A DNA stretch of 7,149 bases from Ruminococcus sp. (lineage in GTDB: Bacteria > Bacillota > Clostridia > Oscillospirales > Ruminococcaceae). The position numbers and the translations under genes were made by a program. The stretch lies in the NCBI GenBank assembly GCA_003446315.1, contig DMBA01000081.1:11549-18697 (forward strand), in the 5' to 3' direction. Below the pieces are notes generated by a model. It ran no database searches. It saw only the letters and a list, made by a program, of their open reading frames with translations, and had not been told where the DNA came from. Shown here piece by piece: positions 1 through 5,069 of the stretch (positions are counted from its first letter, which is position 1; every line of letters starts with the position of its first letter).

Positions 1-200
1 CCAACAGTCAGCGGCAGCGAAATTCCGAAAGCATCGCCATAAAAATGCAGCAGGATCAGCAAAACCACGCCGCTTGTGCACCCGACCGTACATGCAGGAA
101 CTCTGCTTTTTTTGCGCCGCAGATATTCATACAGCATCCAGATACACGCCGCACCAAACAGCAGCCCTGTCAGATACATCGGAGAAAGCCATTGCAGCAT
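1..200 (-). CDS. BofA-like membrane protein (pro-sigma-K processing inhibitor family), 3' end missing
   Basis: Partial gene: the first 66 codons are visible and the 3' end lies beyond position 1. The start is ATG at 200, preceded by a GAGGTG ribosome binding site, 9 nt after the stop of the 94-residue gene, so it is probably the last visible cistron of this minus-strand operon. The protein has a hydrophobic helix at residues 9-26, a basic stretch (RRKK, 28-31), then a second hydrophobic segment (about 43-66) containing GDAFGISLPL. This second segment aligns without gaps with the Bacillus subtilis BofA core that I recall (GGSLGIHVPI), and BofA is a small two-helix membrane protein of about 87 residues. 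BofA holds the intramembrane protease SpoIVFB inactive in sporulating mother cells. The conserved BofA asparagines (N48 and N61 in B. subtilis) correspond here to His52 and Thr65, so the family resemblance is clear but the same function is doubtful. It could also be an unrelated small two-helix protein. Confidence 0.6.
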   Translation of the reverse strand, partial: MLQWLSPMYLTGLLFGAACIWMLYEYLRRKKSRVPACTVGCTSGVVLLILLHFYGDAFGISLPLTV

Positions 201-209
201 GTGCACACC

Positions 210-494
210 TCACAATACAATATAAGCCAAAGCAAGCAATAATTTCCGGTCAGCTTTTTCCTGATAGAGCAGCCAAAGCAATGCCAGCAGCAGCAGTGTT
301 TCGCTGTCCATATGCCGGAAATGCTCGGTAAATCTTGAAAAATCGGGCATATGCTTTTTCGGCGGCACATCCGGATGCGGCGGCGGTTCCATGGAAGCAG
401 CCGGCACAGCGGGTGCCTGCACATATGGCTGGAGCACCGGCACAGGCGGCGGAATCCGTTGAGTCTGTGCCGGTCGATTCTGATAATGATTCAC
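210..494 (-). CDS. Small proline-rich protein with hydrophobic C-terminus, unknown function
   Basis: A 94-residue protein I cannot assign. The start is taken as GTG at 494 because an AAGGAGA ribosome binding site lies 6-7 nt upstream. The in-frame ATG at 530 has no such site and would place this strong site inside the coding region. Residues 1-46 are rich in Pro, Gln and Ala (for example IPPPVPV and QAPAVPAAS) and probably unfolded. Residues 47-63 are polar. The tail carries two short leucine-rich segments, TLLLLALLWLLY (67-78) and KLLLALAYIVL (84-94), separated by a charged turn, which suggests a hairpin at or in the membrane. Similar short tails with two hydrophobic runs occur in many hypothetical proteins of Clostridia. 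It lies 9 nt upstream of the BofA-like gene and is very likely co-translated with it. Confidence 0.72.
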   Translation of the reverse strand: MNHYQNRPAQTQRIPPPVPVLQPYVQAPAVPAASMEPPPHPDVPPKKHMPDFSRFTEHFRHMDSETLLLLALLWLLYQEKADRKLLLALAYIVL

Positions 495-666
495 GCCGCA
501 TCTCCTTTCCGCATATGCATAAGGAATCACTGATTGAATCGGTATCTTCGATGGATTCGAAACGGGGCAGAGCGCTCACGATAACCCCGCCAGATACTTT
601 CATCAGTGGTTCCATAAAGATCCCGCCGAACAAGCCGGCGCAATTTTTGAGCATTCAGATTTTGGG
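495..666 (-). other. 172-nt stretch between small genes, coding status unclear
   Basis: This segment separates the stop of the 116-residue gene from the GTG start of the 94-residue gene. Two minus-strand frames are open across most of it. One runs from ATG at 654 and continues out of frame through the 94-residue gene to 250. Its third codon positions look GC-richer over this stretch, and an internal ATG at 615 follows a weak GGCGGGA. The other frame has no ATG and ends at a TGA near 530; its product would be rich in Arg and Tyr (RRDLYG, IWRGYRER). Neither has a good ribosome binding site, so I call no gene. The stretch may be a spacer, a decayed gene, or carry a small gene with a non-standard start. 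Confidence 0.4.
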
Positions 667-1017
667 TCAGAAACCGGGGAAAAGCTCCTGCAAAATGCCG
701 TTTTCCCGCAGCACACCGGCTGCCGCATATAACTGCAAAAGCCGCACTGCCTGATCTGCACGTTTTGCCCTTGCTTCCGAAAGATGCGGTTTCAGCGCCA
801 ATAGCAACGCCGCTGTTTCATCCTGCTGCACCTGGGAAAGCGCCTGCCCGACTGCGATCAGCTTCGTAAAATCGAGATCTGGCTCCGATCCTGCCGGTTT
901 TTCATCGGATTCCGGCGGCGCATCTGCATCTTTCAGCATCGCTGCAAGCTCCGATAAATTGCGCATGCTCTCCGGATCAGACAGCACAGACTGCAATTTT
1001 TGCGCAAGATCTTCCAT
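667..1017 (-). CDS. Hypothetical helical protein, 116 residues
   Basis: Unknown function. The ATG at 1017 is preceded by AAAGGGGG about 8 nt upstream, and the stop is TGA at 669-667. The product has no signal peptide or membrane segment and is expected in the cytoplasm. Predicted layout: an amphipathic helical region (1-30, containing LSDPESMRNLSELAAML), an acidic proline-containing linker (31-48), then a longer helical region (50-110) with ALKPHLSEARAKRADQAVRLLQLY. This second part resembles a recurring pattern in hypothetical proteins of Clostridia that contain a 'LLxALKPxL-xxxR-xxxDxAxRLL' run; that is a recollection, not a search result. It follows the 82-residue gene by 25 nt in the same direction and is probably in the same transcript. 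Codon choice looks like that of its neighbours. Confidence 0.75.
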   Translation of the reverse strand: MEDLAQKLQSVLSDPESMRNLSELAAMLKDADAPPESDEKPAGSEPDLDFTKLIAVGQALSQVQQDETAALLLALKPHLSEARAKRADQAVRLLQLYAAAGVLRENGILQELFPGF

Positions 1018-1042
1018 TCCGCTGCCCCCTTTGACCGCAAAT

Positions 1043-1291
1043 TCAGTGATTTCCGGTCAATTTCTCATAAAGCGCCTTCGCCTGCTTACTGTTCATGATC
1101 TGATCAAGCTTCTGCGGATTTGCCAGAATTTGCCGGAATTTTTCTGCATCCTGCGGGCGCATGCCTGCAATTGCGCTGTCAAACTTGCCGGATTGCAGAT
1201 CCTGACGCAATTGTTCCGTCGGCATGCCGAGCTTTGCACTAACTGTCTGAAGCAGGGTTTCCAACTGCGGGTTGTTTTTGAAATTTTTCAT
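1043..1291 (-). CDS. Hypothetical helical protein, 82 residues
   Basis: Unknown function. The start is ATG at 1291, chosen over the in-frame ATG at 1333 because AGGAGA lies 7 nt upstream. The upstream extension would also run across the poly-T tract and the divergent promoter. The product is polar and almost certainly all-helical, with no membrane segment: KNNPQLETLLQTV, then KLGMPTEQLRQDLQSGKF, then a RPQDAEKFRQILANPQKLDQI stretch (written here in parts), ending in AKALYEKLTGNH. Repeated NP-x-x-[LE] turns at the starts of helices give a faint likeness to STI1-type helical repeats, but I would not assign it to that family. It is the first gene of the minus-strand cluster and lies back to back with the metallophosphoesterase gene, sharing a 112-bp upstream region. 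Confidence 0.78.
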   Translation of the reverse strand: MKNFKNNPQLETLLQTVSAKLGMPTEQLRQDLQSGKFDSAIAGMRPQDAEKFRQILANPQKLDQIMNSKQAKALYEKLTGNH

Positions 1292-1319
1292 AAGATTTTC
1301 TCCTATCGCAAAAAAAAGG

Positions 1320-1348
1320 TTGACGGCGTTCACATAATATGTTATAAT
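1320..1348 (+). promoter_or_regulatory. Sigma-A promoter of the metallophosphoesterase gene
   Basis: TTGACG (1320-1325) and a perfect TATAAT (1343-1348) are separated by 17 bp, the optimum spacing. Transcription should start near 1355, giving a leader of about 50 nt before the ATG at 1404. The promoter lies inside the gap shared with the divergent 82-residue gene. I could not find an equally good promoter on the other strand; TATTAT near 1333 is the best -10 candidate there and lacks a convincing -35. Confidence 0.8.
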
Positions 1349-1403
1349 ATACCTAAAATAGAACGAAAAGTATAGATAGAATCATTTAAGGGAGGTGAGA
1401 CAC

Positions 1404-1922
1404 ATGCAAATTCTGGTATTGTCGGATTCGCACGGCAAGTATGATACCATGCGCGATGTTTTACTGGCACATCTGGATGCGGATATGGCAATACACTGCG
1501 GCGACGGCGAACAGGATGTTGCGCATTTTCTGGAAGAATATCCGGAACGGCGCGGCTGGATCCATATTGTTCGCGGCAACTGCGATCACAGCGAAGATGT
1601 CCCGGAAGAACAGGTGTTTCAGCTTCCTTACGGGCACCGCGCATTTGTTGTGCACGGCCACAGACAGATGTACGGGGATTATATCGGTCATCTGGTGCAT
1701 CTTGCCAAGCAGCACGGCGCTGATCTGGTTTTGTTCGGTCACACGCACATCCGGATGGATCGCATTATCAACAATGTGATCGTGTTCAATCCCGGCAGCA
1801 CGGCACAGCCGCGGGATGGCATGCCGGAAGCATACGGGCTGATCGACATTCTGCCGACCGGTATTCAGATTTCCTACGATGAGGTGCGAAACACCTCTCT
1901 TGAGTATATGCACGTTTTCTGA
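1404..1922 (+). CDS. YfcE/MJ0936-type metallophosphoesterase
   Basis: A 172-residue cytoplasmic phosphoesterase of the compact YfcE/MJ0936 branch of the calcineurin-like superfamily, which uses two divalent metals (Mn or Ni in studied members) to cleave phosphodiester or phosphomonoester bonds. The physiological substrate is usually unknown. The full metal-site set is visible: SDSH (Asp8, His10), CGD (Asp34), RGNCD (Asn59), VVHGH (His84) and FGHTH (His113, His115), followed by the NPGS turn at 129-132. The length is normal for the family. The start is ATG at 1404, 6 nt after GGAGGTG. A GTG at 1395 is in frame but overlaps that ribosome binding site, so it is rejected. The gene has its own promoter and terminator and appears monocistronic. 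In many Firmicutes a homologue follows rdgB, but not here. Confidence 0.93.
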   Translation: MQILVLSDSHGKYDTMRDVLLAHLDADMAIHCGDGEQDVAHFLEEYPERRGWIHIVRGNCDHSEDVPEEQVFQLPYGHRAFVVHGHRQMYGDYIGHLVHLAKQHGADLVLFGHTHIRMDRIINNVIVFNPGSTAQPRDGMPEAYGLIDILPTGIQISYDEVRNTSLEYMHVF

Positions 1923-1966
1923 AAAATGTGCCGAAATGCTCTTTTTTCTTAATTTATATCAGATAA

Positions 1967-2007
1967 CGCCTGAAAGCAAGGATTTCGACTGCTTTCAGGC
2001 GTTTTTT
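1967..2007 (+). terminator. Intrinsic terminator of the metallophosphoesterase gene
   Basis: A perfect 12-bp stem, CGCCTGAAAGCA (1967-1978) with TGCTTTCAGGCG (1990-2001), encloses an 11-nt loop and is followed by six T. It starts 45 nt after the stop codon of the phosphoesterase gene. The A-run of the next hairpin follows directly. Confidence 0.92.
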
Positions 2008-2009
2008 GC

Positions 2010-2054
2010 AAAAAAAGGAACCTTTGACGCAAAAAGCCAAAGGTTCCTTTTTTT
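2010..2054 (-). terminator. Intrinsic terminator of the GH9 cellulase gene, potentially bidirectional
   Basis: The hairpin has GGAACCTTTG (2017-2026) paired with CAAAGGTTCC (2038-2047) around an 11-nt loop. It is flanked by seven A (2010-2016) and seven T (2048-2054), which extend the possible stem to 17 bp. Read on the minus strand it is a 10-bp stem followed by seven U, placed 14 nt after the cellulase stop codon. Read on the plus strand it also ends in U, so it would catch any phosphoesterase transcript that escapes the first terminator. Confidence 0.9.
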
Positions 2055-2068
2055 CTGCGGAAAAATCA

Positions 2069-4456
2069 TCAGAATTCGCTGATGAACATTGCGATGTAAC
2101 GCAGGATCTGCACGATGTCTTCCTTATCCGGATTGCCGTTCTTGTTGGTATCCGCATTCAGGAGTCCGGTTGTGCTGATCGTTGCCGTGGAATCTTCTGC
2201 CAGGAAACGTGCCAGCAGAACTGCATCCGAAACGTCGATATCGCTGTCTTCATTGACATCGCCCAGCACAACATTTGCCGGCGGATCAATAACAGGCGGA
2301 TCATCTTCCTTCTGCTCCGTCAGCGCAAGCAGATAAGTCAGCGGAGAATTCCAGTAAATGGTGATCTCGTTGGTGGAATAGCTCTCGGAATTGTCAACCC
2401 AGCACTTTGCAGCCGGCAGACCCTTGCAGTATGCCTTTGCAGCGCTGTCTTCCAGACTGGAGTTGACACCGCCGACCAGCATGCCCGGCTGTGCCTTTTC
2501 CTGTGCCATCGAAGGACGGTGGTGCGGATGTTCCGGTGCAACTGTACCAAAACCGGTCACGAAGCAGGTTCCAAGCGGGTTTTTGCCAAGGAGATAGTTC
2601 AGGATCTCGTTTGCTTCATCTGCTTTGCCGGAGAGTGCCAGCTCGATGCCAGCATTTGCAATGGTCATATTGCTGCCCCAGTTATACTTGGTGATCGGGG
2701 AGCCATACGGGCTTGCATTGACGTTTGCGGCTGCTGTCGAAGCAGACTTTTCCAGTGCGCTCTTTGCACTTGCAAGGAACGGTACTTTCGATTCATCCAG
2801 ATCCTTCATGGTCAGCAAAGCGATGTTGCCGTAACCGCCGACGGTAGACCAATCCAGACCGCTGCTTGCGGCACTGATGCCGTTCAGATAAGATGCATCG
2901 CCGGTTGCACGGAACATCTGGCAAGCTGCCCAATAGCGTTCATCTTTATCGCTCTTATCGCCGTAATCACCGGTCGAAATATCAATCGGGTTCTTGAAGT
3001 TGAACTCCGGATGTGCCTGGAGATAATCCCACGACTTCTTTGCTGCATTCATGCAGGTATCTGCAAAGGATGCATCCACATCTTTATAGAATTCATATGC
3101 CAAAGCCATCGAAGCAACGAAATCAGCCGTTGCAGTGGAAGAAACAGGTGTCACGATCAGCGGCTTGGTTTCCGCTTCCGGCATCACATAACCGGGGAAT
3201 GTTGCGCAGGATACCTTGTGGTATACGCCGCCGTCAGATGCCTGCATTTTCAGCATCCATTCCAGTTCATAGCGTGCTTCATCCAGAACGTCCGGAATAT
3301 TGTTTCCGCTGCATCCGGGAATGCCGATGCTGTCGCTGAACAAAGACGGATTTGCGTCATATGCATAAAGCAGATCTGCAACTGCCTTTGCACCCGGCAC
3401 GACATATCTGCCGTAGTCACCGGCATCGTGCCAGCCGCCGCTGACATCAATCTTATCGCTTGTGCCGTAGATGGTTGCCATCGAATCGTGGCATGCCTTA
3501 TGACCGAAATCGGCATCCTCAACTGCACAGCCGCAGCGCTGGAGATAAAGCATGCGGACAGATTCATCCATCAGCTTTGCATAAGGATTATCTGCAATCA
3601 CAAACTTATAGGAATCATCCAGACCTTCTGCTTTGAGGTAATAAGTGCCGGCTTCCTTCACTTCGGAGAAATCTGCAACGCGGTTTGTTTCGCCTGCGCT
3701 TGTATTGGAAACAGCATCGGAAGCTGTGCCGTTATAAACAACTTCATTGGTATCTGCATTGACGACCTGGAATGCTGCCGGTGCATTTTCGCCGCGGATG
3801 ACAGCCGTCTTTTTGTCGTTTGTGCGATAACCGATCTGGTTGGTGACGATCGGCGGCTCATAAGGACGGGTGCCGGAATAATCAACCTGCGAATCATCCA
3901 CCAGCTCGATCGAAACATTATCCAGATAGATCGTGTGCGGAACGGCAAGATCCGGATCATTCTCCTGGAAGCCGCAGTTGAACACGAGCTTTGCCATGAT
4001 ATCGGAATCCTGCTCCATGACAAAGTTATAATCCATCACCTTGGTCTCGCCGGCTTTCAGATCCATGCCTTTCCATGTATAAGCCTGATAAGTGCCGCCG
4101 TTCTGCTGGATCATGCCTTCCACAAAACGGTCAACTGTGGAAGAAACTTCATAATGCACATGATATTTTCCGTTTTTATAAAGCGGAACGATGTCGTAAA
4201 AGACCTGAACGGAATAATTGACATCGCCAAGCCCTGTGATCTTCAGGGCGAGCTTTCCGTCCTCGGTGCCCAATGTGCAGGCACCGCCGGTCTGCTTGTA
4301 GATACCCCAATCCGTTGTGCCCGTATCAAACGTGGAATTGGTGACCAGATTTTCTGCCGCAAAACCGACAGTCGGTACGATTGTCTGTGCGGCGGCTGAC
4401 AGCATCATGCAAGCTGTCAGCACAGACAGACCTCTCTTGAGTTTGTTGTTTTTCAT
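2069..4456 (-). CDS. Cellulosomal GH9 endoglucanase/cellulase (CBM4-Ig-GH9-dockerin)
   Basis: A 795-residue secreted enzyme that hydrolyses beta-1,4-glucan with inversion. Order: signal peptide (1 to about 34, KRG then a hydrophobic core, end VGFAA); CBM4-like glucan-binding module (about 35-187, LVTNSTFD start, IYLDNVSIEL end); Ig-like domain common before GH9 (about 201-288, IVTNQIGY); GH9 (alpha/alpha)6 barrel (about 295-712); acidic Pro-rich linker; dockerin (about 730-792). Catalytic features: WHDAGDYGRYV with Asp344 and Asp347 (base), HHRPS (645-649), and WVDNSESYSTNEITIYWNS matching the GH9 signature, with Glu697 as acid. Dockerin calcium loops use Asp733/Asn735/Asp737/Asp741/Asp744 and Asp769/Asn771/Asn773/Asp777/Asp780. 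The start is ATG at 4456, after AGAGGGA. The frame stays open to 4705, but a longer N-terminus would bury the signal peptide, and the ATGs at 4705 and 4651 precede the predicted transcript start. The architecture parallels clostridial CbhA/CelK-type enzymes; whether it acts endo or processively cannot be read from the sequence. Confidence 0.95.
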   Translation of the reverse strand: MKNNKLKRGLSVLTACMMLSAAAQTIVPTVGFAAENLVTNSTFDTGTTDWGIYKQTGGACTLGTEDGKLALKITGLGDVNYSVQVFYDIVPLYKNGKYHVHYEVSSTVDRFVEGMIQQNGGTYQAYTWKGMDLKAGETKVMDYNFVMEQDSDIMAKLVFNCGFQENDPDLAVPHTIYLDNVSIELVDDSQVDYSGTRPYEPPIVTNQIGYRTNDKKTAVIRGENAPAAFQVVNADTNEVVYNGTASDAVSNTSAGETNRVADFSEVKEAGTYYLKAEGLDDSYKFVIADNPYAKLMDESVRMLYLQRCGCAVEDADFGHKACHDSMATIYGTSDKIDVSGGWHDAGDYGRYVVPGAKAVADLLYAYDANPSLFSDSIGIPGCSGNNIPDVLDEARYELEWMLKMQASDGGVYHKVSCATFPGYVMPEAETKPLIVTPVSSTATADFVASMALAYEFYKDVDASFADTCMNAAKKSWDYLQAHPEFNFKNPIDISTGDYGDKSDKDERYWAACQMFRATGDASYLNGISAASSGLDWSTVGGYGNIALLTMKDLDESKVPFLASAKSALEKSASTAAANVNASPYGSPITKYNWGSNMTIANAGIELALSGKADEANEILNYLLGKNPLGTCFVTGFGTVAPEHPHHRPSMAQEKAQPGMLVGGVNSSLEDSAAKAYCKGLPAAKCWVDNSESYSTNEITIYWNSPLTYLLALTEQKEDDPPVIDPPANVVLGDVNEDSDIDVSDAVLLARFLAEDSTATISTTGLLNADTNKNGNPDKEDIVQILRYIAMFISEF

Positions 4457-4639
4457 GACAATCCCTCTTTCAAAAAATTCAGATTGCTTTGTGAATGCGC
4501 ATCTCCGCTGCTGATAAATGATCCCCTCCCGATCATCCTCGCAGCGTGCGCATCGGACTGTCTGCTGCTTGTCCTGCAAACATTCCCATGCGCACACGCG
4601 AAACAGCATCGCAAACACGGATTTCACGCCCGCAACTTT

Positions 4640-4668
4640 ATTATAATGCATGGGGCATGGTTTTTCAA
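4640..4668 (-). promoter_or_regulatory. Predicted promoter of the GH9 cellulase gene
   Basis: On the minus strand, TTGAAA (4668-4663) and TATAAT (4645-4640) are 17 bp apart. The start would be near 4633, giving a leader of about 177 nt. It lies back to back with the plus-strand promoter at 4718-4747; the two -35 boxes are 49 bp apart across a very AT-rich stretch. Confidence 0.72.
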
Positions 4669-4717
4669 ATGATAAATTGAATATGTTACATGATTTTTTG
4701 TGCAATTCTTTTCATTT

Positions 4718-4747
4718 TTGAAAAATGCATATTCCTATTTGTATAAT
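4718..4747 (+). promoter_or_regulatory. Distal predicted promoter towards the GH30 gene
   Basis: TTGAAA (4718-4723) and TATAAT (4742-4747) are separated by 18 bp. If used for the GH30 gene it would give a leader of more than 300 nt that includes the hairpin at 4858-4874 and the dyad at 4882-4896. Alternatively it makes a small RNA; I see no clear terminator before 5000. Confidence 0.6.
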
Positions 4748-4857
4748 CTTCACAGAGAAATACCATCAGAAAAGCCGGTCTGATTCGGTGCGCGTTTCCG
4801 TTCTGTATATTTTCGTTTTGTTTTCACAAACACAGAATCTGATGCAAAAGCCGCAGA

Positions 4858-4874
4858 CACAGGCATTCCCTGTG
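4858..4874. repeat. Short hairpin CACAGG-N5-CCTGTG
   Basis: A perfect 6-bp inverted repeat with a 5-nt loop in the glycosidase intergenic region. It has no T-run behind it, so it is not a terminator. It could be an operator half-site pair or a leader hairpin if transcription starts at the distal promoter. Confidence 0.4.
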
Positions 4875-4881
4875 ATACAAT

Positions 4882-4896
4882 ATTGTTAAAAACAAT
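4882..4896. repeat. Dyad ATTGTT-AAA-AACAAT, possible operator
   Basis: A perfect 6-3-6 inverted repeat, 8 nt after the hairpin at 4858-4874 and about 85 bp upstream of the proximal GH30 promoter. Its size suits a dimeric helix-turn-helix regulator, but in AT-rich DNA such a dyad can arise by chance. Confidence 0.35.
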
Positions 4897-4981
4897 TATG
4901 TGCGATTGTATCCATTTTATGTTGTTTTGTCGCATTTTGGTCATCTACATCAAAAAAACTGCGAAATGCGTAATCTTTTGC

Positions 4982-5011
4982 TTTACTTTTCATGACGATT
5001 TGTGCTATAAT
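4982..5011 (+). promoter_or_regulatory. Proximal predicted promoter of the GH30 xylanase gene
   Basis: A perfect TATAAT (5006-5011) is preceded by the extended -10 element TG-C (5003-5005). The -35 is weak (TTTACT, 4982-4987, 18-bp spacing), as is common with an extended -10. The start would be near 5018, giving a leader of about 50 nt. The inverted repeat CGCATTT/AAATGCG ends 11 bp upstream of the -35 box and is well placed for an activator or repressor. Confidence 0.75.
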
Positions 5012-5069
5012 GAGAATCAGGAGCGTTCCCGCAAAATGCTCCGAAATTAAAGCGATTGGGGAGAAAATC

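Larger units (their letters stand above)
4457..5069. promoter_or_regulatory. Shared regulatory region between the divergent GH9 and GH30 genes
   Basis: A 613-bp gap, AT-rich in its centre, without a credible gene; short ORFs here lack ribosome binding sites. It holds a minus-strand promoter (4640-4668), a plus-strand promoter (4718-4747) and a second plus-strand promoter (4982-5011), listed separately. Dyads between them: ATGT-T-ACAT (4683-4691), a hairpin CACAGG-CATTC-CCTGTG (4858-4874), ATTGTT-AAA-AACAAT (4882-4896), and CGCATTT...AAATGCG (4931-4937 with 4964-4970). The minus-strand leader of the cellulase is about 177 nt and contains three copies of TGCGCA (4496, 4547, 4589). No known riboswitch or named operator consensus is recognisable. 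The arrangement suggests joint control of cellulose and xylan degradation, which is inference. Confidence 0.6.

Noticed and set aside
335..754. 139-codon plus-strand open frame over the small-gene operon
   Set aside because: Antisense to two better supported genes, with no ribosome binding site and a composition typical of a shadow frame.
1395..1403. GTG at 1395 as start of the metallophosphoesterase
   Set aside because: It overlaps the GGAGGTG ribosome binding site, which is ideally spaced for the ATG at 1404, and the family begins directly with the first beta strand (MQILVLSDSH).
2006..4399. 797-codon plus-strand open frame across the cellulase gene
   Set aside because: It is exactly antisense to a gene with complete GH9 and dockerin motifs, and its product is Cys/Ile-rich with no recognisable domain. 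It is a by-product of codon bias in the real gene.
4457..4640. Riboswitch in the long cellulase leader
   Set aside because: No conserved core of any riboswitch class I know is visible, and there is no terminator-like hairpin with a T-run before the start codon.
4750..4944. 64-codon minus-strand open frame in the glycosidase intergenic region
   Set aside because: No ribosome binding site, low-complexity basic product and no similarity that I recognise; it overlaps dyads that look regulatory.
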